Shown: positions 9,139-19,669 of the stretch, in pieces
Numbering within the stretch: position 1 is the first letter of the stretch
Layout of the letters: each line of letters begins with the position of its first letter
From: Cliona cf. orientalis
Lineage: Eukaryota; Porifera; Demospongiae; Clionaida; Clionaidae
DNA length: 64,000 bases
Reading direction: 5' to 3'
NCBI GenBank assembly: GCA_963930775.1
Contig: OZ005703.1
Span: 2,976,001 to 3,040,000, forward strand
Made by a program: the position numbers and the translations under genes
Notes under the pieces: model-generated
What the model saw: only the letters and a program-made list of their open reading frames with translations
The model's database searches: none
What the model was told of the DNA's origin: nothing

Positions 9139-10932
9139 ATGGAGACCTCTTCAAGATGCGAAGAAAACCAAATGCTTCTGCCACCATCTGTAGCTGGTGG
9201 TCAACGGTTCTACAAAATAAGAAGCAGCCAATTTTTAAAAGACCCATCCAAGGCCACTGTTTTACTTGTTTGTCTGGCTGTGGTGATTGGTACTCTTCAT
9301 GCAGTATTCACATGTTTGTTTGTTGCTTGCGGTGTTTACTTCGTTGGTGGTGAGTATATTAATCAGTCTGCAGCAATTTGCCTCTCATATTTGGGAATGA
9401 CTATGGCAGTTTTTGTATTTCCTGTGAGTGGATTTGTTGCTGATGTGAAATATGGGCGCTACCGAGTTCTACGTTGTAGTATGTGTCTTTTTACCATCTC
9501 ACTCATTTTTATGTTGGGTTCTACTGCTGTTGTACTTGTAGATCCATATTCTGCTTTTTCACCATGGTCACACATAAAAACGTCTCTTTTTTGGGTTTTC
9601 ATTGCTATTTTTGGCGCCTTTTTTGGCATTGGCTGGATCATTTATTATTCAAATTTCATTCAATTTGGCCTTGATCAGCTTAAGGATGCACCAAGTGAGT
9701 ATTTGAGTTTATTTGTTCATTGGATCGTGTGGGCAGATAGTCTGGGCTTTGCAGTGATTTTGCCTTTGGCTGCAAGTGTGTTTTGTCACAACGTTATTAT
9801 GGTATTTTTGTCCTGTAGCGTGCTTATTATTTGCTCTTTCTTATTGATTATTTTGCTGGTAGTCATTGGTTGTAACCGCCATTGGTTCTACAATGAGGTA
9901 GGTCATGATAATCCCTATAAATCGGTTAAGAATGTGCTGACCTTCGCTTGGAGAAACAAATATCTGTCACGTAAACGCAGTGCTTTTACATACTGTGATG
10001 ATTTCATACCATCAAGATTGGATTTTGGTAAGGAGATATATGGAGGTCCCTTTAGCACTGAACAAGTGGAGGATGTGAAAACACTGCTTCGAATAGTTCT
10101 AGTGTTACTTATGGTAGGATCTGTGTACGTACTTAATGTTTCAAATGAGTCATATGGCCTACCAATCATTGGAGCTCATTTATCACATAAAGGCATAACT
10201 TTCTGCAATCTTCGATTTATTTTATTAGAAAGTGGCACTTTGAAGTACATGACCTCAGCAGTGGCTTTTCCCATTTACATTGCATTTATGTTTTCATGTC
10301 GGAAAATGAAACGTCCCTCGATTTTGACGAGGTTGGGAATTGGAATATTTCTGTTTTTGGCTGGTATATTGAGTGTCCTAGTCATTGACATAGTTGGACA
10401 TGCACAATTTGAAGTCAAGCCAAACAGCAGTAGTCTGTGTATGTTTGCTATGCATTTTGATGCACAACATTTCGGTCCTCATCTTCCAAGCCTGGAAATG
10501 CCCTGGGCTTCACTCATCCCGATAAACCTATTGTTAGGAATTGGCCCTTTACTTGTGTGGACCACTGTATTTGAGTTCATCGCAGCTCAGAGCCCTCACT
10601 CCATGAAAGGATTGGTTGTTGGATTGTTTTTTGTGATCTCAGGATTCTTTCAATTATTGGCCTCATTTGCTTTACTTCCTTTTTCGCTGAAAGATATTTG
10701 GCAGAGCCGACACATGAAGGAGCACCCTCCTATCACCAACTGTGGCTTTGGTTATTTCCTCTCTGTCAGTGTTATTGCAGCCGTTGGCTTTATCCTCTTC
10801 GTAGCAGTTGCCAAAAATTATAAGCTTAGGGAAAGGGATAACAGACAGTTTGATCACCGATTTGCCGAAACATATTATGATAAAGTGATTGCACGCCGCG
10901 AGCAAGAGAGTGATTCCGGTGGTAATGAGTAA
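9139..10932 (+). CDS. POT/PTR2-family transporter (copy C)
   Basis: 597 residues from the first ATG in the frame; the frame runs a little further upstream only through a TTG codon. The N terminus is cytosolic and carries ENQMLL, an acidic-dileucine type sorting motif. TM1 (about residues 39-65) has no ExxER. GFVADVKYGR lies at about 98-107, NFIQFGLDQL at 172-181, the RSAFTYCDD block from about 280 and EFIAAQSPHSMKG from about 479. The tail is YKLRERD followed by an acidic/Ser end. By family it should be a 12-helix carrier with a central cytosolic loop between TM6 and TM7. It is close to copies at 2-1327 and 15705 in coding sequence and flanks. Confidence 0.9.
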   Translation: METSSRCEENQMLLPPSVAGGQRFYKIRSSQFLKDPSKATVLLVCLAVVIGTLHAVFTCLFVACGVYFVGGEYINQSAAICLSYLGMTMAVFVFPVSGFVADVKYGRYRVLRCSMCLFTISLIFMLGSTAVVLVDPYSAFSPWSHIKTSLFWVFIAIFGAFFGIGWIIYYSNFIQFGLDQLKDAPSEYLSLFVHWIVWADSLGFAVILPLAASVFCHNVIMVFLSCSVLIICSFLLIILLVVIGCNRHWFYNEVGHDNPYKSVKNVLTFAWRNKYLSRKRSAFTYCDDFIPSRLDFGKEIYGGPFSTEQVEDVKTLLRIVLVLLMVGSVYVLNVSNESYGLPIIGAHLSHKGITFCNLRFILLESGTLKYMTSAVAFPIYIAFMFSCRKMKRPSILTRLGIGIFLFLAGILSVLVIDIVGHAQFEVKPNSSSLCMFAMHFDAQHFGPHLPSLEMPWASLIPINLLLGIGPLLVWTTVFEFIAAQSPHSMKGLVVGLFFVISGFFQLLASFALLPFSLKDIWQSRHMKEHPPITNCGFGYFLSVSVIAAVGFILFVAVAKNYKLRERDNRQFDHRFAETYYDKVIARREQESDSGGNE

Positions 10933-11307
10933 TTATTATTACCTTGATATAGTATTTATGAACTTATTGTGATAAGTATTGAGTTATATTATTTTGTCCA
11001 AAATTTTTGTATGCTGTAGGAATCCATTGCTGTAGCATAGTTTCTAATGTGCCAGTGGCTACTTAGCTATTAGGTAGAATACTTACTTATTTTTTGCCAT
11101 TATTAACTACCATTCAACAATACTTTTGATACATTGTTCTTTAGTTTTGCATAGACAATGTTTTGTTTGATAAATATCACTCCTTTGAGGCTTTTAGAAT
11201 TGGTTATTTCTGACTCTGTTGGTTTGAACTGTTATATCAAAACCTTGCTTTAAATTTTATTCATGTTATACTTATGTAGTTTTAGTATGAAAGTAAATGT
11301 GTGTGAA

Positions 11308-12082
11308 AAAAAATTTATCATTATACCGAGGAACCAATAATTACCCCGCACACATGCGCAAGGGGTAAAGTACCGTAGTTAATCGAATACAACGCATGAT
11401 CCAATTTAACACAATAAATTAGCATTTTACAAATTCTCATAACATTTATATATGGAGTGATTGACAACCTTTACCAGAAAAATGCACGTTTTTTTAAAAT
11501 TGAAATTATTTTTTGTTCATGCATAGTATTAGATTAAGTGCGGTAATCGATCGTGTCGTCGTCATTAGTACAAAAATCGCCATATCTCGAGATGTAGGCA
11601 TCTAAGCGACTCGCAAGCACAACGAATCAATTGAATTCGGTGAAAAAACTGGCTTCAGTGTGTGTCAAATCGAGGGATACGGTCCACGAGTGTCGCAAAT
11701 AGTGCCTTTTTGTTGGCCATCGTAGCCATGCTTATCAGCAGCGCACATCTATGCATGATGCATGCCCTGTGGCCAAGCTGGTATAAAGATCGTCGATGTT
11801 ATAAGTAATGCTCGTAACATTAATTTTATAATAGTATGACTGAAATCTGAAGCCTCATGGAGCCATTACTATGTAAGATACACGTACAAATTCATGTCTT
11901 TCTAGTCTGAGCTAGGTCTGGGTACAGAGAGCGCTGTTTCAAGTGTCACTGGGACAGCTAAGCTGCAGTAGCTATTTTCCATTATTTCTCTCAAGTTCAC
12001 AAAATTATTATAGCCATGCACTGAAAGTAAATCTATAGATTGCGCAATGTGCACACGGGGTATGTGCTCTATAGAGCTCTAG
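11308..12082 (+). mobile_element. Helitron-like non-autonomous repeat, left copy
   Basis: The copy starts near TCATTATACCG (11308) or at ATTACCCCGC (11339) and ends in GAGCTCTAG followed by host T. It aligns over its length with the opposite-strand copy at 12489-12973. It contains a 28-base interrupted palindrome near its start (TTACCCC...GGGGTAA) and a GCTCTATAGAGC palindrome just before the terminal CTAG. TC start, CTRR end, a hairpin near the 3' end and insertion between A and T would fit a Helitron. No coding sequence is present. Confidence 0.45.
11373..11543. mobile_element. 171-bp MITE nested in the Helitron-like repeat
   Basis: Second copy of the family at 2630, in opposite orientation. 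TA flanks it on both sides, and the opposite copy of the host repeat at about 12935-12945 has the uninterrupted sequence (AAAGTAATCGATCG on the complementary strand), which is a clean empty site. Confidence 0.8.
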
Positions 12083-12089
12083 TTGGAAA

Positions 12090-12488
12090 TTGCTGGCAGT
12101 CATTTTCCATTTAAATGTATGTCTAATGAGATAGTATCCACTCGGAAGTAATAAGAGCCAGACTAGCACCAGTATATGGCTCCTTTGCGCTTCATCCATT
12201 GTAGCCCAACCTTTTCCAGTAGCATCTATGACATACAATTATGTAATTATGTTTTGATCTTGTACGTGTTGTAGCAAATGGACACCACCTTGAAATCTCA
12301 GTGCAGCTATTGATTAGTAATATTTTTAAGAAGTTAATGTCTCATACTATATAACATTCACTTGAAATCGAATGTGATGGCGTCAGAATTGAAGTAAGCT
12401 TCAGTATATTTGCCAAATTTTTTACAACTTAAATACTGTAATTGTGCTATGAATATTGTTGCTTATCTAAATTAACACACTGAGTAAA
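12090..12488 (-). pseudogene. N-terminal fragment of a copy-B type transporter
   Basis: The minus strand encodes the TM1 region GYYLIRHTFKWKMTASNF and the preceding cytosolic part in the same form as the gene at 4020-5582. Homology covers about 5356-5760 of that gene and its 5' flank. The coding part breaks off after the TM1 segment at about 12090, where the left Helitron-like repeat ends. The flank homology resumes after the right-hand repeat at about 12974. Confidence 0.8.
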
Positions 12489-12973
12489 CTAGAGCTGTGT
12501 AGAGCACATACCCTGCATGCACATTGTGCAGTCTATGAGTTGCTTTTGTGTGCATGGCTATGATTCCATAGGGCTGCAGATTTCAGGTCCGTCAGTGGAT
12601 GCGAATAGATTAAGAGTATTAATTTTGACGATCTTTACCACTCACAATATTATTCTTGGCTACTTAGTTGTGTGCGTGAGCAGAAAACACAATGGGCATG
12701 CATTATGCATTGAGTAGGCACTGTCGATAGGCGTGATTACCTTAGCCAACAAAAAGGCACTATTAATTTTGTGACGCCCATGGACTGTATCCATCAATTT
12801 AACACACATTGAAGCCAATTTTTCGCCGAATTCGATTAATTTGTTGTGTTTACGAGTCGCTTAGATGCCTAATCTTGAGATATGGCGATTTTTATGCTCA
12901 CGATAATGACAACGACAACGACAGGACCGATCGATTACTTTACCCCTTGCGCATGCGCGTGGGGTAATAATGA
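12489..12973 (-). mobile_element. Helitron-like non-autonomous repeat, right copy
   Basis: On the minus strand it starts TCATTATTACCCC and ends GCTCTAG followed by T. It interrupts a flank that is continuous at about 5765-5775 in the paralogous region, so the insertion limits are supported by an empty site, although the flanks differ by several bases. Confidence 0.5.
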
Positions 12974-13427
12974 TTGGCTAGTGTAACATATAATGTTTAA
13001 ACATCTTTCAGTTAATCATGCTTATCACATCAATGCATAAGGTGGGACAATACTTGCATTCTATTAGTTTTGATTATCATCTAGACATAAATCATCTGCT
13101 CAAGTGTTTTTAGGCATGACACATGCAATTTTTTGTCACAGATAAACTTCTTGTATCTGGGAAGTTCTTTGTGTTAGGTTTAGTTTATGAATTTTGGTAC
13201 CTTAAGACCAAACTGGCATAATAACCAGTCCTGTGGGTGTGATAGCCAATAATATGGTACACGATATTTTCAAACAAAAATTGTGAATTCTGGAACAGAA
13301 GATGACTATTATTGTATATAATATGTTTATCATACCACATGGTCTGATACTCTGTCACAGTGCTGTTTGTGGCAATTTTGCATTCAGGTTTGAATTTTGA
13401 TACTTATTATAAGTTAGAGAAGTAATA

Positions 13428-13940
13428 CCGTATAGCTGGAAATTTTCGAGGGATCCAATTTTCGCGGAAGGCCCATCTTCAAAGATTTCACGATCTAATT
13501 TTCGCGGATGAACGCTCCAGGGTTGCTCCACCCCCAATATACGTTAGGCTCCGCCTCCTACTGCACGCGCACCGCGGCTCCGAAAGTTGTGACAGCGATC
13601 GTTGGTGAGATCGAGAAATGGCACGAGAGTCGCATATGATCGAGGCTATGGTCCATGGTTGCCACGTATACAAGGAGATTTGGGCCACGTGGATCAGGAA
13701 GTTTGGTAGAGTCGCTTGAAAGCTTGAAATAAGACATTTGTGTCGAAGAAGCTCAGCTGTTTAATAGATCGATCAAGCAGCGGCATGCACCACGATGACC
13801 ACACCCCCTGTTATCGCGCACGTCGACGTTGCGAGAACGTACGTTTAGGGTTTATATTTCGCGGATTTAATTTTCGTGGGTCGCCTGTCAACCGCGAAAA
13901 CCGTGAAAATTGGCTCCCTCGAAAATTTCCGGCTATACGG
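13428..13940. mobile_element. 513-bp foldback MITE with CCGTATAGC ends
   Basis: Left end CCGTATAGCTGGAAATTTTC and the complement of the right end CCGTATAGCCGGAAATTTTC agree over more than 40 bases with one small indel; TA is present on each side. Inner arms carry repeated TTTTCGCGG words. The same terminal motif is found at 58921. Confidence 0.85.
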
Positions 13941-14206
13941 TATATTTGCTCATTTCTCTAGTACACTTGAAGTGCCACACCCACTGTTAGAACACTATTT
14001 TCTTTTGGGAGCCCAGTGTTTATTGATTTGAGAGCCTCTCTGACTACTGTACTGTACCGGCCTTAATAATTTAAATGCAGCTTCTATCTTAATAATAAAA
14101 GAATGTCATATGTGCATGCAATTTGTGTTGAAAAGCAGGGGGTGTATAGTGAATATGCTTTATTGTATCAGCTTAAAGGTATAGTTTGTGTACTAGAATT
14201 GTCATA

Positions 14207-14422
14207 CCGTAAAGGTATATTTTTTGCGCGTGAAAAATTATGCGAATCGGTCAAAACGGGCCTCTTGAAAAATTTACGCAATTTTTATTTATGCGTTTAA
14301 ACATTGCGTGAATTACAAACATATGGCACGATGATATTTATGCAATACAAATTTATGCGACTGCCGCTTGACTTGCATATTTCGCATAAATAAAACTCGC
14401 GCAGAAAAATGTCACTTTACAG
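14207..14422. mobile_element. 216-bp MITE with CYGTAAAG ends
   Basis: Ends are CCGTAAAGGTATATTTTTTG and the complement of a right end reading CTGTAAAGTGACATTTTTCTG, followed on both sides by GCGCG. TA flanks at 14205-14206 and 14423-14424. Confidence 0.75.
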
Positions 14423-14485
14423 TAATAATATTATCATAGAGTCGGTAGACTCTATAACTAGGAATGACCCAGATAAGCCATATTA

Positions 14486-14847
14486 CCGTAGAAACTGGTT
14501 GTTAAGCACATGCGCTTATATCACGCGACAGTAAGAAAATATGCACTTAACAAAAAGTATGTGCTTAACAGGAAGCATGCGCTTGATTAAAAGTGCTAAA
14601 ACATGATAGGTGGGCCGTGCGTATAGAACGTGTCGAGGGTAGAAAGGCCTACAACGGTGGCCAAGAAGCGACCAGATAGCATATTTCTCGACATTTTCTT
14701 CTCCAGCCTACTTCTAGCCTTCTTTCTGGGCTTGTGTAACCGATCGCTCATCGTTCAGGTGGCTTGCTGGGCATATGCGCCTAACAAAGAGCGATAAAGC
14801 TCGCACAAAACTCTGAAAAGTATGCGCTTAACGACCAGTTTCTACGG
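14486..14847. mobile_element. 362-bp MITE with CCGTAGAAACTGGT ends
   Basis: Left and right ends agree over CCGTAGAAACTGGTNGTTAAG. The left half holds several near-repeats of a word like TGCGCTTAACA. TA flanks at 14484-14485 and 14848-14849. Related elements: 29400-30501 and the relic at 8546-8693. Confidence 0.8.
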
Positions 14848-14849
14848 TA

Positions 14850-15704
14850 TATATAATACATTACAAAAACATTAATAACTCAAAGTAACTTAAATTTTAA
14901 GATGTTTAAGTTTCACAATCGTAATCTACGTCAGAATACCTATCTATCAAGCCCGCACACATCCATAGAAATGGTCAGGTGTGCCTGAACCAGCTGTGTA
15001 AAAAAAATTAGCCAATTGTCATTCTTTCTTTCCTAGGGCTAACTCAAGACTCTCTGGACCGCCCACCTTAGTTTTGTAACGCTCAGTGCAGTGTGTCACA
15101 CTAGTTTTGTATTATCATGACAGTTACGTAATGGTGGGTTTGGTCAGCATGTTCTACGATTGCATGGGTCTGTCTTATACGCCATTTTGTCATAATATAA
15201 TGCGCATGCTCTTAATACGTTACCATGCTGAAGTCATCTGACAGGAGTTAATTGGTGCTGGCGCCACGTGCCACTGCGTTGGCCATGTGCCTGTTGACGG
15301 TGATTCGTTGGTGCTATCCTTAACTGAGAGAAATTCATGTTATCCCCTATTATTATGGGTGCGGGATTGACTGTCGCATTACTGCCTGGTTAATTTATTC
15401 CTGCGCCTACTCAAAAAGTAAACGTAGGGATGTATAGTAGACATGATTATCCCTACAAATCTTGTTTATGTACTTTTTGGCCCTCGCATCCCTACTTCAT
15501 CCTTCAATTTCATTGTTTTCTACACTTGTATTTTATCAATAGAAATGATTATTTATTGACAAGTATGTGTTTATCTTTATTTTGTGCGCTTAAGAAAGAA
15601 AGCTACGTTCATCAGTAAACTGACTACTATACAAACAGAAATAGTTCAATGTTAATTCAAGGAAATTGTTATTCATATTGAGGCTGATATCATATCTGCT
15701 TGTA
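14850..15704. other. 5' flank of transporter E
   Basis: No gene recognised. From about 15530 to the start codon the sequence matches the flank of copy C (8930-9138), including TTTATTGACAAGTATGTGTTT and CAGCTACGTTCATCAGTAAACTGA-like stretches, which makes this the best candidate for a shared promoter/5' UTR. Confidence 0.5.
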
Positions 15705-17507
15705 ATGGAGTCATCTTCAAGACGCGAAGAAAACCGGCCACTTCTGCTACCGTCTGTAGCTGGTGGTCAACGATCCTACAAGAGAAAAAGCAGCCAATTG
15801 CTAAAAGATATTTGTCTCCCATCCAAGGCCACTGTTTTACTTATGTGTCTGGCTGTGGTGATTGGTGCTTTTCGTGCAGTGTTCACGTGTTTGTTTATTG
15901 CTTGCCTTGTTTACTTCATTGGTGGTAAGTATATTAATCAGTCTGCAGCAATTTGCCTCTCATACTTGGGAATATGTATGGTAATTTTTGTATTTCCTGT
16001 GAGTGGATTCATTGCTGATGTAAAGTGTGGGCGCTACAGAGTTCTACGTTGTAGTATGTATCTTTTTATCATCTCACTCATTTTTATGTTTGGTTTTATT
16101 GCTACTGTACTTGTAGATCCATATTCTACTTTTTCACCATGGTCACACATAAAAATATCTCTTTTTTTTGTTTTCATTGCTATTTTTGGCGCCCTTTTTG
16201 GCATTGGCTGGATCATTTATTGTTCAAATATCATTCAATTTGGTCTTGATCAGCTTAAGGATGCACCAAGTGAGTATTTGAGTTTATTTGTTCATTGGAT
16301 CGTGTGGGCAGATAGCCTGGCCTTCACAGTCATTTTGCCTTTGGCTGCAAGTGTGTTTTGTCGCAACGTTATTATGGTATTTTTGTCCTGTAGCGTGCTT
16401 ATCATTTGCTCTTTCTTATTGATTGTTTTGCTGGTAGTCATTGGTTGTAACCGCTATTTGTTCTACACTGAGCCAGGTCAAGGTAATCCCTATAAATCAG
16501 TTATGAATGTGCTGACCTTTGCTTGGAAACACAAATATCTATCACATAAACGCAGTGCTTATACTTACTGTGATGATGTCATACCATCAAGATTGGATTT
16601 TGGCAAGGAGAGATATGGAGGTCCCTATAGCACTGAACAAGTGGAGGATGTGAAAATACTGCTTCGAATAGTTCTAGTGTTACTTGTGGTAGGATCTGTG
16701 TACGTACTTAATGTTTCAAATGAGTTATATGGCCTACCACTCATTGGACTTCACATATCACATAAAGGGAAAAATTTTTGCAATCTTCGATTTATTTTAT
16801 TAGAAAGTGGCACTTTGAAGTACATGACCTCAGCAGTGGCTTTTCCTATTTACATTGCAGTTATATTTTCGTATCAGAAAATGAAGCGTCCCTCGATTTT
16901 GACGAGATTGGGAATTGGATTATTTCTATTTTTGGCTGGTATATTGAGCGTCTTAATCACTGACATAGTTGGACATGCACAATTTGAAGTCAAGCCAAAC
17001 GGCAGTAGTCTGTGTATGTTTGCTATGCATTTTGATGAACAATATTTCGGTCCTCATCTTCCAAGCCTGGAAATGCCCTTGGCTTCACTCATTCCGATAA
17101 ACCTATTGTTGGGAATTGGCCCTTTGCTTGTGTGGACCACTGTATTTGAGTTCATCGCAGCTCAGAGCCCTCACTCCATGAAAGGACTGATTGTAGGATT
17201 GCTTTTTGTGATTTCAGGATTCTTTCAATTATTGAGCTCGTTTGTTTTACTTCCTTTTTCACTAAAAGATATTTGGCAGAGCCGACGCATGAAGGAACAC
17301 CCTCCTGTCACCAACTGTGGCTTTGGTTATTTTCTCTCCATCTATGTTATTGCAGCAATTGGCTTTATCCTCTTCATAATAGTTGCCAAAAATTATAAGT
17401 TCAGGGAAAGGGGTGAAAGACCATATGATCACCGATTTGCCGAAAAGTATTTTGATCAAGTGATTGCACACCGCAAGCAAGAGAGTGATTCAGGTGGTAG
17501 TGAGTGA
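15705..17507 (+). CDS. POT/PTR2-family transporter (copy E)
   Basis: 600 residues from the first ATG (MESSSRREENRPLLLPS); the upstream extension begins only with TTG. ENRPLL near the N terminus is a good acidic-dileucine motif. The marks follow in order: GFIADVKCGRY after TM2, SNIIQFGLDQL, RSAYTYCDDVIPSRLDFGK, GGPYSTEQVEDVK and FEFIAAQSPHSMKG. The conserved tail is YKFRERGERPYDHRF. RSAYTYCDD has Tyr where all other copies have Phe. The flanks are duplicated with those of copies A (downstream) and C (upstream). No frame damage is visible. Confidence 0.9.
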   Translation: MESSSRREENRPLLLPSVAGGQRSYKRKSSQLLKDICLPSKATVLLMCLAVVIGAFRAVFTCLFIACLVYFIGGKYINQSAAICLSYLGICMVIFVFPVSGFIADVKCGRYRVLRCSMYLFIISLIFMFGFIATVLVDPYSTFSPWSHIKISLFFVFIAIFGALFGIGWIIYCSNIIQFGLDQLKDAPSEYLSLFVHWIVWADSLAFTVILPLAASVFCRNVIMVFLSCSVLIICSFLLIVLLVVIGCNRYLFYTEPGQGNPYKSVMNVLTFAWKHKYLSHKRSAYTYCDDVIPSRLDFGKERYGGPYSTEQVEDVKILLRIVLVLLVVGSVYVLNVSNELYGLPLIGLHISHKGKNFCNLRFILLESGTLKYMTSAVAFPIYIAVIFSYQKMKRPSILTRLGIGLFLFLAGILSVLITDIVGHAQFEVKPNGSSLCMFAMHFDEQYFGPHLPSLEMPLASLIPINLLLGIGPLLVWTTVFEFIAAQSPHSMKGLIVGLLFVISGFFQLLSSFVLLPFSLKDIWQSRRMKEHPPVTNCGFGYFLSIYVIAAIGFILFIIVAKNYKFRERGERPYDHRFAEKYFDQVIAHRKQESDSGGSE

Positions 17508-17655
17508 TTATTATTACCTTGGTCTGATATTTGTAAATTTGTATGATTAAGTATTCAGTTGTTTATCCAAAATTTTGTATGCTGTAAGAATCCACTCTTG
17601 TAGGTTAGTTTCTATTGTGCTAGTGGCTATTTGAGAAAGTTATTAGGTAGATTGC

Positions 17656-17770
17656 TTAGGAATTGGCCCTTTATACGTGTGTGGACCATTGCATGTATTT
17701 GAGCTCATCGCAGCTAAGCCCTCACTCTGTAAAAGGACTGGTTGTTGGATATTTTTGTTTTTTTTTTGTG
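17656..17770 (+). pseudogene. Decayed TM10 coding segment downstream of copy E
   Basis: It matches 17115-17215 of the preceding gene (GAATTGGCCCTTT ... AAAGGACTGGTTGTTGG) with small insertions and T-run growth. It is the counterpart of 1444-1541 after copy A. Confidence 0.7.
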
Positions 17771-18205
17771 ATTATTTTTGTGATTGTTTTGTGATACTGT
17801 TATTGTTTGCCATTTAACTATACTTTTGATACATAGATTTTCTGTTTTGCATAAATAACATGTTTTTACTAACTTGTTTAATATCACTCCTTTGAGGCAT
17901 TTAGTATAGATTATTTCTGACTCTTTTAGTTTGAACTGTTCTATCAAAATATTGTTTATTCTAGCTACGTTATTTTTAAGTATGAAGCTGCAGTGAGTGT
18001 GTATACTTTCAATGATAAGGTTTCAATATTTGTATTAATCTGCCATTACTGAAGCGTGAAACCAACGCCTATGTACATGTATACATGTAGGTCGAGTAGA
18101 AATTCTATAGTGGTCAATATCAATCCTGGCTCGTGCATACCAACGACTGATCACTCTCTTTATCTGCGTACATGATATAATAAACTTCCTTAGGCTAGAA
18201 TACTG

Positions 18206-18294
18206 TACTTGTGTTATCATCCATTTAAGAAGCCACATCCTACAAATCAGTACTTGTGTTATCATCCATTTAAGAAGCCACATCCTACAAATCA
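18206..18294. repeat. 45-bp tandem duplication, two copies
   Basis: The unit starting TACTTGTGTTATCATCC and ending CCTACAAATCA is repeated once directly. The homologous flank of copy A (about 2218) has a single copy, so the duplication is recent. Confidence 0.9.
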
Positions 18295-18300
18295 ACTAGT

Positions 18301-19669
18301 AGCAACCACTTGCTAGGCTAATGGTAGATGTAATATATGTATCAAGTATGGAAGAGAAAACCATGCAATGTCATATTACGTGCCAAGACGAAAGCAGGTG
18401 ACTATAACTATCTATAGTACCATGTGTTTATCCACAGCAATGTAATAATACATTGTTTGTATGTACCAATGGTTTTAAATATTGATCACAGATGGATGAA
18501 TAGGAACTTGTAAAAATGAACTTAAGTCATGTTGTTTATCAAGATGAATAGAAAGGATGTACAAATGAGAGCATGTAATCTGGTAGCGAGAGTTTGTCGG
18601 ATCTCTCCTAAATACAGGGCTGCCAGATGTGCTTGAGATGCTTCTTCAATATGTCTTCATCCATTCAGGCTTTGGTCTACACACACATGGACATCTTCAG
18701 GTGCAGTTAGCTTCAGACAGCATTTCCCCTTGGCCATGGGAGGTAGCACTAGCTGTGCCGTCAGCTGCTACAGTTAGCACAACTGTGCTGTGTCACTTCT
18801 CTGCTCCTGTCCTGTGAATCACACCTTCAATTCTCCCAGCCCAGCTGTTGAATTATTTCTGCACTTATCTGCTGGCTCAATCATGTACATTTGTGATTTT
18901 TCACAGTGTTCACAGTGGGCGTGGTTCAATGTACAATAATTCAATCACTTGAGCACCTCAACATGCATGTATAATGATGCTTGAAATCACTTATATTTGT
19001 CAATTGCACTAGAAGCTTGTTTACAGATTTCACGTTCAGTTAGGTTAAACTGCTAGAAAAGTATTGTACATACAAGCATTTCATCCACCCTTGTTTTTTT
19101 TTCCATCCTTGAATTGTACCTGCATCCTTGTATATTCTTAAATTAATGGTAATGGCAAAAAGTACGGTGCGTGCTCAACGCTGCTTTATTATGTGTTACT
19201 TTAGGACATTCCGATGTCAATCTGCCATCACGTTTCTTTTATAGTATTTATTCACTATTTCTAGTTTATGAGAAGCTGCACTAACGCACTCATCCTCATC
19301 ATCCACTTTACAACTTGCATCAGTGGGGATGTTCAAGGAGTTGGTAATGCGTATTAACTGAAAGCTGAATTTCGAACATTACTAGAGTTGCATACTGTTT
19401 AAATTTGGATACTGGTGGTTATGCATTAAACCTGTGCATGTATACTCTAGCAATATTTTACTTATACCTTATGTTTGAACAAGATACACAATGTAGTGCT
19501 ACTTTTAAGCATCGATTTACTAATGCTAAGGTGAATTGTAGGTTTTGGGGAAGTGTTAATGGTGTTTGTTAATAAAAATTTGATGTGATAGGTTAGTGAA
19601 AGAATAAGTGATTTGTTTTGTTCCAGTAGAAGATTATCAGGTCAAACAGAGAGTAAGCTTTATGCAAGC
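18301..19669. other. Intergenic between copies E and F
   Basis: 18300-18570 still aligns with 2255-2550 downstream of copy A. Beyond that I recognise nothing. Just before the start of copy F a polypyrimidine stretch with AG (TTTTGTTCCAG at 19616-19626) looks like a splice acceptor of a 5'-UTR intron. Confidence 0.4.

Noticed and set aside
11339-12973. One large transposon with 0.5-kb inverted ends
   Set aside because: The DNA between the arms is host flank of a copy-B type transporter that continues beyond the right arm, so the arms are two separate insertions.
13428-13961. Short open frames with repeated charged words
   Set aside because: They are translations of the inverted arms of the foldback MITE.
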